The translations under genes were made by a program, and so were the position numbers. Positions 1 through 7,536 of a stretch of DNA of 64,000 bases are shown piece after piece. The stretch's first letter is position 1; each line of letters opens with the position of its first letter. Below the pieces are notes generated by a model. The model did no database searches, was not told the origin of the DNA, and worked only from the letters and a program-made list of their open reading frames with translations. Source of the DNA: Hyphomicrobiales bacterium (GTDB taxonomy: Bacteria; Pseudomonadota; Alphaproteobacteria; Rhizobiales; Rhizobiaceae); NCBI GenBank assembly GCA_900473745.1, contig UCMW01000011.1, positions 26,984-90,983 on the forward strand. Direction: 5' to 3'.

Positions 1-6
1 GGCCAT
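1..6 (-). CDS. Start of a gene running off the left edge
   Basis: On the minus strand an ATG at 6-4 is preceded by a strong Shine-Dalgarno sequence (GGGAGG, positions 19-14) at a good distance of 7 bases. Only two codons (Met-Ala) lie inside the window, so the product cannot be read. In related rhizobia the genes upstream of DUF2155 and NDUFA12 are often accBC and aat, but nothing here identifies this gene. Confidence 0.4.
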
Positions 7-99
7 GGTTTTTCCTCCCAGAGATGCCGACGGGGACGCATTGCACGCCTGTGGGACGGTTGCGTCAAGGGGGAAAGAGATAGCCGCGCCTGTGGGAAA

Positions 100-245
100 G
101 TCCTCCTCTGGCCTGCCGGCCATCTCCCCCACGGGGGGGAGAACATTCGGGGCTTGCGTCCAGCTCGGCCGGAAAAACGTAGGACTGTGTTGCCCGCCAA
201 GGGTGGGGCAGAATCAAGCCCCTCCCCTTGTGAGGAGGGTTCGGG
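100..245. repeat. Palindrome-rich intergenic patch, resembling a rhizobial dispersed repeat
   Basis: The stretch has several short inverted repeats: GGCCTGCCGGCC near 112-123, CTCCCCC / GGGGGGAG around 124-142, and CCCTCC / GGAGGG around 220-239. It has no convincing codon structure in any frame. GC-rich mosaics with CTGGCC-CATCTCCCCC cores are common between rhizobial genes. The assignment rests on this resemblance; copy number cannot be seen from one window. Confidence 0.4.
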
Positions 246-263
246 AGCGGACCTTCTGCGCAA

Positions 264-503
264 TTAGGCCGCGTTGAGATCTGCCGTTTCGCCGAAGGCG
301 ATGATCAGTTTGGGGCTGGTCATGTCGCCGCTTTCCTCGTCGACCTGGATCGAATAGGCGGCCACGCCGAGGTGGCGGGTCGACATGGCGGTGGCGATCT
401 TTTCGGCGGAGGCGGCGCTGGATGCCTGGCGCATTTCGCCGGGCACGATATTGCCGCGGTTCTTCTTGAAGGGAAGGACGATGAATTTTTCGGAGAGGGA
501 CAT
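264..503 (-). CDS. Conserved small protein of unknown function, predicted SOS-controlled
   Basis: A 79-residue soluble-looking protein starting MSLSEKFIVLPF, with a polar middle and a C-terminal half that reads like a beta strand-turn-strand (GVAAYSIQVDEESG, PKLIIAFGETADL). No signal peptide or membrane segment is seen and no family name is recognised. The ATG at 503 was preferred over upstream in-frame starts because AGGAG lies about 8 bases before it. A perfect GTTC-N7-GTTC element lies at 521-535, 18 bases before the start codon, so LexA binding would overlap the promoter or leader. The gene stands alone, downstream of and convergent with nothing obvious. Function unknown; a DNA-damage role is inferred only from the LexA box. 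Confidence 0.75.
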   Translation of the reverse strand: MSLSEKFIVLPFKKNRGNIVPGEMRQASSAASAEKIATAMSTRHLGVAAYSIQVDEESGDMTSPKLIIAFGETADLNAA

Positions 504-520
504 GAAGTGAACTCCTGTTC

Positions 521-535
521 GTTCTCTTCTTGTTC
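521..535 (-). promoter_or_regulatory. LexA (SOS) box before the 79-residue unknown gene
   Basis: The bases GTTCTCTTCTTGTTC form an exact GTTC-N7-GTTC direct repeat, the known alphaproteobacterial LexA operator. It sits 18-32 bases upstream of the start codon at 503. The neighbouring GTTC at 517-520 makes a third tandem half-site without the right spacing. Confidence 0.75.
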
Positions 536-643
536 TCAATTGGCGGCGATGTCAATCGGCAAGCGTCGCGCGGTGGACACGTGGTGTCGGCGGTTTTCGA
601 CAGCGCAAGCAAGCGAGACAATCCGCTAACGGGTCACCTGGCC

Positions 644-1369
644 TCAGTAGAGGCCCACGCCGCCCGGTGGGGCGACAGGCGCCGGGGGCACGAGCACCTG
701 ATCCTGAGGCACGGGATTGCCGTCCAGCGGGAACTCGGCCGGCGGCTCGGTGCCGCCATAGGCGTCATTGGGCACTTCCACCGGCGCATCGAGCGGCGGC
801 AGGGCGGCCTGATTGGGATCGTCGCCCGGGACGGTTGCCAGCGACGGATCCGCAGCGGTCGGGACCGGCTGGGCCGGATCCGCGGTCGTGGCAGGCGCTG
901 CCGTCTCGGCGGGCTTGTTCGGCTCGGGGGCGGGCTTGGCGACGGCTTCGACGCCAGGCGGGGCCGGAACTTCGGAGCTTGCCTTGCAGCCGGTCAGCCA
1001 GACGTCATAGATCGGGTGTTCGACGGCATTGAGTGCCGGGCTGTCGGCGAACATCCAGCCGGAGAAGATGCGACGGATCTTGCGGTCGAGCGTGATCTCG
1101 TCGACCTCGATGAAGGCGTCGATCTTCTGGGCTTCGGTCTCGTCGCGCGAATAGCAGATCTTCGGCGTCACCTGAAGGGCGCCGAACTGCACGGTTTCGT
1201 TGACATAGACGTCGAAGGTGGTGATGCGGCCGGTGATCTTGTCGATGCCGGCAAATTCCGCGACGGGGTTTTCGAGGCGGGCGGCATCAGCCTTGCCGGC
1301 GAGACCGAGCGATGCCGCGGTGGCAAGCCCGACAACCGGTATGGCCCATGCCCATGCACTCAATTTCAT
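644..1369 (-). CDS. DUF2155 domain-containing exported protein
   Basis: About 241 residues. It begins with a signal peptide (MKLSAWAWAIP, then a hydrophobic stretch ending AGKADA), followed by the DUF2155 domain (roughly residues 35-130) with the typical KITGRITTFDVYVNE and IFSGWMFADSPALNAVEHPIYDVWLTGC segments. The last 100 residues are a Pro/Ala/Glu-rich low-complexity tail, probably disordered in the periplasm. An ATG at 1369 is chosen because it starts the signal peptide; six codons of upstream in-frame sequence are less likely coding. It sits just downstream of the NDUFA12 gene on the same strand, an arrangement common in rhizobia. The molecular function of DUF2155 is not established. 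Confidence 0.85.
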   Translation of the reverse strand: MKLSAWAWAIPVVGLATAASLGLAGKADAARLENPVAEFAGIDKITGRITTFDVYVNETVQFGALQVTPKICYSRDETEAQKIDAFIEVDEITLDRKIRRIFSGWMFADSPALNAVEHPIYDVWLTGCKASSEVPAPPGVEAVAKPAPEPNKPAETAAPATTADPAQPVPTAADPSLATVPGDDPNQAALPPLDAPVEVPNDAYGGTEPPAEFPLDGNPVPQDQVLVPPAPVAPPGGVGLY

Positions 1370-1475
1370 CGTCCCGCTCGCTTTCAAAGATCAACTGGCC
1401 CAATCGACCGGAGGCCAGATACAAGAAGGGCCTCACAGAAGAGGCCCTAATGCCGGAATATGGCCAAATCGGGTA

Positions 1476-1874
1476 TCAGCCGCCCGGCGTCCAGGCATCA
1501 TAGTCGCCGGTGACGCGCGGACGCTCGCCGGCAGCTGAGATCGAACCCTGCGGGCGATAGGCGGCAGCCGTGCCGGTCTGGTTCGGGCGGTGCGCCTTTT
1601 CCCATTCGCGCGGCTTGTAGTCTTCCTTCGAAGGCGGTGTATCCGTGCGGTAATGCATCCAGCCATGCCAGCCCGACGCAATCTTGGAGGCTTCGGCATA
1701 ACCGTTGTAGATCACCCAACGCTTCGGCTGGCCCCAGCTCGTCATCGGGCCTTCGTAATAGACATTGCCGAATTCGTCTTCGCCGACGCGCTTGCCGTGA
1801 CGCCAGGTGAAGAAACGCGTGCCCATGGTCTGGCCGTTCCACCAGGTGAAGATCTGCAAGAGGAGCTGCTTCAT
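1476..1874 (-). CDS. NADH:ubiquinone oxidoreductase accessory subunit, NDUFA12 (B17.2) family
   Basis: A 132-residue protein matching the NDUFA12/B17.2 family: MKQLLLQIFTWWNG at the start, then GTRFFTWRHGKRVGEDEFGNVYYEG, RRWVIYNG-like and WHGWMHYRTDTPP segments in the normal order. In alphaproteobacteria this protein is a supernumerary subunit of the peripheral arm of complex I, shared with mitochondria. It lies far from the nuo operon at 44.9-61.1 kb of this window, which is usual. It is followed 106 bases later by the DUF2155 gene on the same strand, with which it may be cotranscribed. Confidence 0.93.
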   Translation of the reverse strand: MKQLLLQIFTWWNGQTMGTRFFTWRHGKRVGEDEFGNVYYEGPMTSWGQPKRWVIYNGYAEASKIASGWHGWMHYRTDTPPSKEDYKPREWEKAHRPNQTGTAAAYRPQGSISAAGERPRVTGDYDAWTPGG

Positions 1875-1982
1875 GTCGTATCCTTGGGCAATTAACGCTG
1901 GCCGCAGGACGGCCTTGTCGAACCTGTCTCGCTTATGCCGCCTCGCCTTCGGCTTGTCCAGTGATTCCCCGTCGCACCCCCC

Positions 1983-2450
1983 TCATTTCAGCTTCATCTT
2001 GAAGCCGATATGGGAGGGGCTGAAGCCGAGCCGCTCGTAAAAGCGGTGGGCATCCTTGCGTACCGCATTCGAGGTGAGCTGGACGAGGCGCATGCCGCTT
2101 TCACGGGCCTTGTCGATGGCGAAATTGATCATCGCGGCACCGATGCCCCTGCCCCGGATGTCGGCCCGTGCCTGCACGGCCTCGATGATCAGGGAGGAAG
2201 ACCCGCGTGCGGTCAGCGTAGTCGTCACCATGGTCTGGAAGGTGCCGACGACTTCGCCGCTGAGTTCCGCGACATAGAGGATCTCGTTTGGTGATGCAGC
2301 GATCCTGGTGAACGCAGCGCGGTAATTCAGTAAAGCCTGAGGGTCTGTCGTGTCGCCATGGCCGCCCAGCGGATCGTCGGCGAAGAGGGCCACGATCGCC
2401 TCCAGATCATCTTCGGTGGCTTCCCGGATCGTTACTGATTGCACTTGCAT
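1983..2450 (-). CDS. GNAT family N-acetyltransferase
   Basis: 155 residues with a complete GNAT fold: N-terminal VTIREATEDDLEAIVALF, the strand GEVVGTFQTMV, the acetyl-CoA loop VQARADIRGRGIGAAMINFAI (R/Q-x-x-G-x-G/A type, about residues 94-114), and the C-terminal NAVRKDAHRFYERLGF segment common to small-molecule and peptide acetyltransferases. The ATG at 2450 faces the divergent secreted-protein gene starting at 2508, so the two promoters must share a 57-base gap. The substrate cannot be told from sequence. Confidence 0.88.
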   Translation of the reverse strand: MQVQSVTIREATEDDLEAIVALFADDPLGGHGDTTDPQALLNYRAAFTRIAASPNEILYVAELSGEVVGTFQTMVTTTLTARGSSSLIIEAVQARADIRGRGIGAAMINFAIDKARESGMRLVQLTSNAVRKDAHRFYERLGFSPSHIGFKMKLK

Positions 2451-2507
2451 GCCTACCCTGCCCTTGCGCTAGTCTGGCCTTCCATAGCGATCTCGGGGGG
2501 CGTCTTG

Positions 2508-2942
2508 ATGACAGGCATGCGACGACTGGTGACAATTCTGTGCATAACCCTTTCAGCCGCGGCGACTGGAGCTCAGGACGGCGGGCGCAAGGCGATCGCC
2601 TATGTGCAGGCGCCGGAGATGAGCTCGGGGCTCTGTGTGGAAAAGGATACGGCCAGCGCTATCGACTGCGCCGTCAAGCAATGCATCGAGGGCGGCGGGA
2701 CGATCGAGGATTGCCAGGTGAATGCTACCTGTTCTCCCGGCGGTTTCAGCGTCGATATCTTGATGATGGCCGATGGCGGGCCGCATTGGCACCAGTTTTC
2801 CTGCGGCTGGCAGGCGAGAGAACTCGCCCTGAAGGCCGCCGAACTCGCCTGCAGCAATGCCAAGGACAACGGCCTGATCGAATGCACGGCGGTGCAGTTG
2901 ATCGACGAGGACGGCACGGTCGTGGAGCCGCCCTTCAATTGA
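2508..2942 (+). CDS. Small cysteine-rich exported protein of unknown function
   Basis: 144 residues. The N-terminus MTGMRRLVTILCITLSAAATGAQ is a signal peptide, so the mature part is periplasmic. The mature region carries about eight cysteines (CVEK, DCAVKQC, DCQVNATC, SCGW, ACSNA, ECTAV) that could form disulfides. The pattern of AIDCAVKQCIEGGGT and LALKAAELACSNAKD resembles DUF4189-like repeats, but the match is only by eye. The ATG at 2508 is used; a second ATG at 2517 would also keep the signal peptide. It ends at a strong bidirectional hairpin. Confidence 0.7.
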   Translation: MTGMRRLVTILCITLSAAATGAQDGGRKAIAYVQAPEMSSGLCVEKDTASAIDCAVKQCIEGGGTIEDCQVNATCSPGGFSVDILMMADGGPHWHQFSCGWQARELALKAAELACSNAKDNGLIECTAVQLIDEDGTVVEPPFN

Positions 2943-2962
2943 GGGAAAAGCCGCAAATAAAG

Positions 2963-2988
2963 AAGCCGCTCACTTGAGCGGCTTTTCC
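2963..2988 (+). terminator. Bidirectional Rho-independent terminator between convergent genes
   Basis: A 9-bp perfect stem AAGCCGCTC / GAGCGGCTT with a 4-base loop, followed by TTTT on the plus strand. It ends the secreted-protein gene on the plus strand and contains the stop codon (2970-2972) of the convergent GNAT gene. Confidence 0.85.
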
Positions 2989-3467
2989 ATGATGAGCGCC
3001 TCGATCCCGCTGTCGGGACCACCACAATTCTTGGTCCGGTCAACCTCGACGAAATCATGCGCCTCGTAGAAGGCGATCGCACCAGCGCTCTGTGGCTCGA
3101 CTTCCAGGCGCAGGATTTCGGCATCGGGGAAGCAGGTCTCGATTTCGGCGAAGAGATCGCGGCCGATGCCCTGGCGCTGATGGTCGGGGTGGACGTAGAG
3201 CTGGTGCAGGATGGCCGTCTTGGTCAGCTTTTCCGACATGGCCGCAAAGGCCATGCCGCCGATCCGCTTGCCGTCGTCGGCGACGAGATATTCGCCACCC
3301 TTCAACTGGATGCGCCGCTTGATCTCGGCCGGCGAATGCCAGGCGGCGATCAGCTCGACGACCTTGGCCGGTCCGTAGAACCGGTCATAGGTCGCATGGA
3401 AACTCTGCATCAGCAGGGCGCGGAGCGGTTCGACATCCCTCTCGGTGGCCGTGCGGACGAAGAACAA
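2970..3467 (-). CDS. GNAT family N-acetyltransferase (TTG start)
   Basis: 165 residues with GNAT motifs: RTATERDVEPLRALL at the start, YLVADDGKRIGGMAF, then LYVHPDHQRQGIGRDLF (acetyl-CoA loop, about residues 94-110) and LEVEPQSAGAIAFYEAHDF. The start is read as TTG at 3467 because GAGGAG, formed by the last two codons of gatB, lies at the right distance and no ATG is near. The gap from the gatB stop is 4 bases, so it is translationally linked to gatB. Substrate unknown. Confidence 0.85.
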   Translation of the reverse strand: MFFVRTATERDVEPLRALLMQSFHATYDRFYGPAKVVELIAAWHSPAEIKRRIQLKGGEYLVADDGKRIGGMAFAAMSEKLTKTAILHQLYVHPDHQRQGIGRDLFAEIETCFPDAEILRLEVEPQSAGAIAFYEAHDFVEVDRTKNCGGPDSGIEALIMEKPLK

Positions 3468-3471
3468 GCGC

Positions 3472-4977
3472 TTACTCCTCGACGATGCCGAGCTTGGCCT
3501 TGACCAGCGCCTGGACGGCCTGGGGGTTGGCCTTGCCGCCGGTTGCCTTCATCACCTGGCCGACGAACCAGCCGGCCAGTGTCGGCTTGGCGAGCACCTT
3601 GGCGACCTGGTCAGGGTTGGCGGCGATGATCTCATCGACGGCCTTTTCGATGGCGCCCGTGTCGGTCACCTGCTTCATGCCTCTGATATCGACGATTTCG
3701 GCCGGGTCGCCGCCCTCATTCCAGACGATCTCGAAGAGGTCCTTGGCGATCTTGCCGGAGATGGTTTCGGCCTTGATCAGGTCGATGATGCCTCCAAGCT
3801 GGGCCGGCGAAACCGGAGTCTCTTCAATGGCTTTGCCGGCTTTGTTCAAGGCACCCAGCAGGTCGTTGATGACCCAGTTGGCCGCCGTCTTGCCGTCGCG
3901 GCCTTCGGCCACGGCTTCGAAGTAATCGGCAATCGCCTTTTCCGAAACGAGCACGGAGGCGTCGTAGACGGAGAGGCCGAGTTCGGCGACGAAACGGGCC
4001 TTCTTGTCGTCGGGCAGTTCCGGCAGATCCTTCTTGAGGTTCTGAACATAGGCGTCGTCGAATTCGAGCGGCAGCAGGTCCGGATCGGGGAAGTAGCGAT
4101 AGTCATGCGCGTCTTCCTTCGAGCGCATCGAACGCGTCTCGCCCTTGCCCGGATCGAAGAGGCGCGTTTCCTGGTCGATGGTGCCGCCATCCTCGATGAT
4201 CGCGATCTGGCGACGGGCTTCGTATTCGATGGCCTGGCCAATGAAGCGGATCGAGTTGACGTTCTTGATTTCGCAGCGCGTGCCGAACTCGCCGCCCGGC
4301 TTGCGCACGGAGACGTTGACGTCGGCACGCATCGAGCCTTCGTCCATGTTGCCGTCGCAAGTGCCGAGATAACGCACGATCGAACGCAGCTTGGTCATAT
4401 AGGCCTTGGCTTCGTCGGACGAGCGCATGTCGGGCTTCGACACGATCTCCATCAGGGCGACGCCGGAACGGTTCAGGTCGACATAGGACATGGTCGGATG
4501 CTGGTCATGTATCGACTTCCCGGCATCCTGTTCCAGATGCAGGCGCTCGATGCCGATTTCGATGTCCTCGAAATTGCCCTGACGGTCGGGGCCGAGCGAG
4601 ATCACGATCTTGCCTTCACCGACGATCGGATCCTTGAACTGCGAGATCTGGTAGCCCTGCGGCAGGTCCGGATAGAAATAGTTCTTACGGTCGAAGATCG
4701 AACGCTTGTTGATCTGGGCCTTGAGCCCAAGACCGGTGCGCACGGCCTGGGCGACGCATTCCTCGTTGATGACGGGCAGCATGCCGGGCATGGCGGCATC
4801 GACGAGCGAGACGTTGGAATTCGGCGCATTGCCGAAGACGGTCGAGGCGCCGGAAAACAGCTTGGAATTCGACAGCACCTGGGCATGGACTTCCATGCCG
4901 ATGATGACTTCCCAGTCACCGGTGGCACCGGGAATGAAGCGTTTCGGATCGGGCGTGCGGGTGTCTACCAAGGTCAT
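3472..4977 (-). CDS. gatB: Asp-tRNA(Asn)/Glu-tRNA(Gln) amidotransferase subunit B
   Basis: 501 residues, the usual GatB length. It begins with the family signature [19 protein letters not shown] (about residues 27-45) and continues with the cradle and kinase-like domain ([58 protein letters not shown]). The C-terminal YqeY-like tail domain has the expected [24 protein letters not shown]. GatB binds the misacylated tRNA and activates it with ATP, then uses ammonia channelled from GatA. In this genome gatB is separate from gatCA (at 8.0-9.9 kb) rather than in one gatCAB operon. It is followed 4 bases later by a GNAT gene. Confidence 0.98.
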   Translation of the reverse strand: MTLVDTRTPDPKRFIPGATGDWEVIIGMEVHAQVLSNSKLFSGASTVFGNAPNSNVSLVDAAMPGMLPVINEECVAQAVRTGLGLKAQINKRSIFDRKNYFYPDLPQGYQISQFKDPIVGEGKIVISLGPDRQGNFEDIEIGIERLHLEQDAGKSIHDQHPTMSYVDLNRSGVALMEIVSKPDMRSSDEAKAYMTKLRSIVRYLGTCDGNMDEGSMRADVNVSVRKPGGEFGTRCEIKNVNSIRFIGQAIEYEARRQIAIIEDGGTIDQETRLFDPGKGETRSMRSKEDAHDYRYFPDPDLLPLEFDDAYVQNLKKDLPELPDDKKARFVAELGLSVYDASVLVSEKAIADYFEAVAEGRDGKTAANWVINDLLGALNKAGKAIEETPVSPAQLGGIIDLIKAETISGKIAKDLFEIVWNEGGDPAEIVDIRGMKQVTDTGAIEKAVDEIIAANPDQVAKVLAKPTLAGWFVGQVMKATGGKANPQAVQALVKAKLGIVEE

Positions 4978-5114
4978 CGGATGCTCGTGTCATGCGTGGA
5001 CGTGTTGTCTGGTGAGGTAGAGCAATTGGGCCGAAGGTGCAAGGCTTCAGGGGGCGCACCGACCGGCGCTTACCCATGGGAAAGGCTTAAGTAAAACCGG
5101 TTACTTTGCCCGCC

Positions 5115-5447
5115 ATGACTTTCGACACACCTCTCACCTTCGCTGCGCTCTTTGCTCTCTGGAACATCATCGTCTTCTGCGTCTACGCCTATGACAAGCA
5201 GGCGGCTCGCGAGGGTGCCTGGCGCGTGCGAGAGGATACATTGATCTTCCTTGCCATCGCCTTAGGCGGCATTGGCGCCTTTGCCTGCCAGAAGTGGCTG
5301 CGGCACAAGACGAAGAAGGGTGTCTTCCCCGTCCTGCTCCCGGTCATGGCAACACTGCAAGGTCTTCTCGCTCTGACCGTAATCCTTTTCCCCGGCACAG
5401 TGCTGGAGGCTCTGGGCAGCGTCCTAAAACTCATCCAGAGCGCTTAG
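5115..5447 (+). CDS. DUF1294 domain-containing membrane protein
   Basis: About 110 residues with three hydrophobic segments: FAALFALWNIIVFCVYAYDK, then LIFLAIALGGIGAFACQ, and LLPVMATLQGLLALTVILF. The YDKQAAREGAWRVRE and GGIGAFACQKWLRHKTKK segments are typical of DUF1294 inner-membrane proteins. The ATG at 5115 is preferred over a TTG at 5106. It is divergent from gatB and its stop codon overlaps by 4 bases the stop of the GNAT gene on the other strand. Function unknown. Confidence 0.8.
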   Translation: MTFDTPLTFAALFALWNIIVFCVYAYDKQAAREGAWRVREDTLIFLAIALGGIGAFACQKWLRHKTKKGVFPVLLPVMATLQGLLALTVILFPGTVLEALGSVLKLIQSA

Positions 5448-5953
5448 AACTCTTGGCCATAGCCGGTCGCGCCTTCCTCCGACAGCAACTTGGAAAGACC
5501 GACCGACTGGACGTCGCGATCGAGTTTCGGATTGTAGGTGACGGTGAGCCAGTTCACCGCATAGCCCTTCTTTTCGAAAAAATTCAGCGCATCACCATTC
5601 ATTGCATGTGTCTGCAGGCGGGCGAGTGAGAAACCCTGCGCCCGCATCTCGTCTTCCAGGGCGGCTAGGAGTGCGGTGCCCAGGCCCTGGCCTTCGTAAT
5701 CCGGGTCGATCCAGAAATCGGAGATGATTTCGTCCATGTCCTCGCGGGCAGCCCAGCCGGCGATCAACCCCGACTTCTCGACGATCGTGATCGTGATCCA
5801 GCCGTCCTCAGTGAAGCGGGCAAAGGCATCCCGCGCGTTGGCAGCCATGTCCGCCGCCTCGCCGACAGACGACATCGCCTTGCGCCAGGCGCGCAAGCCG
5901 ACCACCGTCAGGTATTCCGCATCGTCCTGTCGAGCCTTTCGGACCGTGACCAT
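5444..5953 (-). CDS. GNAT family N-acetyltransferase
   Basis: About 169 residues: VTVRKARQDDAEYLTVVG, the strand LIAGWAARED, the region IISDFWIDPDYEGQGLGTALL (acetyl-CoA loop, about residues 86-106) and THAMNGDALNFFEKKGY. The ATG at 5953 has GAGGT just upstream; a GTG at 5959 is also possible. The protein is clearly related to the GNAT encoded at 7530-8015 (shared IAGW-AREx, ISDxW and THAxN blocks), so the two look like local paralogues. It diverges from the YjhX-like toxin gene at 6226; in E. coli the proposed YjhX antitoxin YjhQ is itself a GNAT protein, which makes the neighbourhood worth noting. Confidence 0.85.
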   Translation of the reverse strand: MVTVRKARQDDAEYLTVVGLRAWRKAMSSVGEAADMAANARDAFARFTEDGWITITIVEKSGLIAGWAAREDMDEIISDFWIDPDYEGQGLGTALLAALEDEMRAQGFSLARLQTHAMNGDALNFFEKKGYAVNWLTVTYNPKLDRDVQSVGLSKLLSEEGATGYGQEF

Positions 5954-6225
5954 CCTCACCTCATCGTTACCGGCAGTAAATCACCGACCGCGATTCTTGA
6001 CCAGAGTATCGTCTGGGCCGGAATGGACGGCTCGGGGGCGTCATGTTAGGGCAGGCTTGTCCAAAGGAGTTTTGATGTTCGGTTCGTCCGAGACCCGGTA
6101 AGGGCCCTGCCCGCGCTCCGTCAAGGGATCCACCGGCCAGGGCCAGAAAACGAAGCCCCGACGCCCACGGCGCCGGACCCGTTTTCATGCGCGCGAGCAT
6201 GCGCGCCATCTCCGGACTTCATTCC

Positions 6226-6483
6226 ATGGACATTTCACGCTCGGATCAGCGTATCCTTCATCTCACGGCCCAAGGCGGCTGGATCGAACTCCACCGCGAT
6301 GACAGACGCAAGATCGAGAAGGCCTTGTGCTTCTCCCGCGACGGCTGGCTCTATCCCGGCTTTGATATCGAACTCTTCCGGCGGCTGAAACGCCTGAAGG
6401 CGATCAGTTCAAGAGAGGGCAAGCCTTATCGGATTACCGAACGGGGCTTGAGGCTCGTCAGGGCTGAGCTCGACAATCGTTAA
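6226..6483 (+). CDS. YjhX family (UPF0386) toxin-like protein
   Basis: 85 residues that align over their whole length, by eye, with E. coli YjhX: MDISRSDQRILHLTAQGG at the N-terminus, then the variable strand, CFSRDGWLYPGFDIELFRRLKRLKAI in the centre, and GKPYRITERGLRLVRAELDNR at the end. The last block, ending in LDNR or PDNR, is a family hallmark. The ATG at 6226 gives the family length; the in-frame upstream start at 6187 would add 13 unconserved residues. YjhX has been proposed as the toxin of a two-gene system in E. coli, but many alphaproteobacterial homologues stand alone and may be winged-helix-like regulators. Here no antitoxin lies on the same strand. Confidence 0.8.
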   Translation: MDISRSDQRILHLTAQGGWIELHRDDRRKIEKALCFSRDGWLYPGFDIELFRRLKRLKAISSREGKPYRITERGLRLVRAELDNR

Positions 6484-6631
6484 GGTCCAACTCCGTTACA
6501 CCTGAAAAGGAAAATCCACCTCCCGAAACACGAGCGAAGCCTCTTTTTGTTGAACAGACGGACCGACCGTCGGCCGGCCATGTCGGCCGACGGATTCGCA
6601 CATGATTCGGCAAGGATATGGAGAGTTTCGA

Positions 6632-7393
6632 ATGTGTTGGAATGGAACGGCTTCGACGACACTGGCCGTCGCGGGCATAGCGACCACAGCCTACGCGGCT
6701 TGGAAAGGGGAGAAGCCCGTTCTTTGGGTGCCGCTGGCCTATTTTTCGCTGATGGAGGCACTGCAGGCTTTCAGCTACTCCGTCATCAACAGATGCGACC
6801 TTCCATCGAACCAGATTGCCACCATGCTGGGCTATCTGCACATCTCCTTCCAACCATTCTTCATCAATGCAGTGGCGATGTATTTTATCCCGCAGGCGGT
6901 GCGGAGCAAGATCCAGCTTCCCGTCTACGGCGCCTGCTTCGGCTCTTCGGTCTTCATGATGTTTCAGCTCTACCCATTCACATGGGCCGGCCAATGCGAC
7001 CCGTCGTCATGGCTGTGTGCGTTGAGGCTGTGCTCGGTGAGCGGCGACTGGCATATCGCCTGGGACCTGCCGATCAATGGCCTGGGCGGCTCACTTTTCC
7101 ATGGCTTCCCAACCTATGCGATCACCGCTTTCATCATTCCGCTTCTCTATGGATCGTGGCGCTTTACCGCCTATCAGTGGCTGGTGGGACCGTTCCTTGC
7201 ACGTCTGACCACGACCAACATGAATGAAGTTCCGGCCATCTGGTGCCTGTTTTCGATCGGACTTCTGGTCGTGGTGATCAAGTCGCCCCTGCGGACTTAC
7301 CTTCACGTCGACGCCTGGCTCCTGTGGCCGAAGACATGGCGCCGGGATGAATCGGAGAGTGTCGCGGTGGCAAACCCCGCCGTTCTGAAATGA
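6632..7393 (+). CDS. DUF5765 domain-containing multi-pass membrane protein
   Basis: 253 residues with about seven hydrophobic segments (TTLAVAGIATTAYAAW, VPLAYFSLMEALQAFSY, the LGYLHISFQPFFINAVAMYF region, VYGACFGSSVFMMFQLY, YAITAFIIPLLYGSW, IWCLFSIGLLVVVI). Starts MCWNGTAS, the start usually seen in DUF5765 proteins; GGAG about 8 bases before the ATG at 6632 supports it. Conserved-looking FSY-INRCDLPSNQ and histidines in LHISFQPFFINA and FHGFPTY could be functional, but no activity is known. It stands alone between the YjhX-like gene and a convergent GNAT gene. Confidence 0.78.
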   Translation: MCWNGTASTTLAVAGIATTAYAAWKGEKPVLWVPLAYFSLMEALQAFSYSVINRCDLPSNQIATMLGYLHISFQPFFINAVAMYFIPQAVRSKIQLPVYGACFGSSVFMMFQLYPFTWAGQCDPSSWLCALRLCSVSGDWHIAWDLPINGLGGSLFHGFPTYAITAFIIPLLYGSWRFTAYQWLVGPFLARLTTTNMNEVPAIWCLFSIGLLVVVIKSPLRTYLHVDAWLLWPKTWRRDESESVAVANPAVLK

Positions 7394-7510
7394 CGCCATT
7401 GGCCCCGGTCTCGATGATGCATGACCGTATGGACCAACAAATCACAGCGGTCCGCCGATCGGTATCGACTCTGGGGCCATCATCCGCCGGAGCATGAACG
7501 GCCGACATTC

Positions 7511-7536
7511 GCTCTGGCGGCCCGGGCCGCTAGAGC
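7511..7536. repeat. 26-bp palindrome spanning a stop codon
   Basis: GCTCTGGCGGCCC / GGGCCGCTAGAGC pairs over 13 bp with a single G-T wobble and no loop. It contains the TAG stop (7532-7530) of the minus-strand GNAT gene and lies between two convergent genes. No T-run follows on either strand, so it may act as a 3-prime stabiliser or a protein site rather than a classical terminator. Confidence 0.45.

Noticed and set aside
530..1450. Long frames on the strand opposite the DUF2155 gene and similar antisense frames over dnaE, nuoL and others
   Set aside because: High-GC antisense frames typical of this genome; they have Arg-rich, low-information composition and lack start signals.
6075..6101. 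Eight-codon ORF (ATG TTC GGT ... TAA) behind a strong AAAGGAG site in the gap before the YjhX-like gene
   Set aside because: Too short to judge, no regulated gene with a leader-peptide pattern follows directly, and no attenuator-like hairpins with T-run were found.
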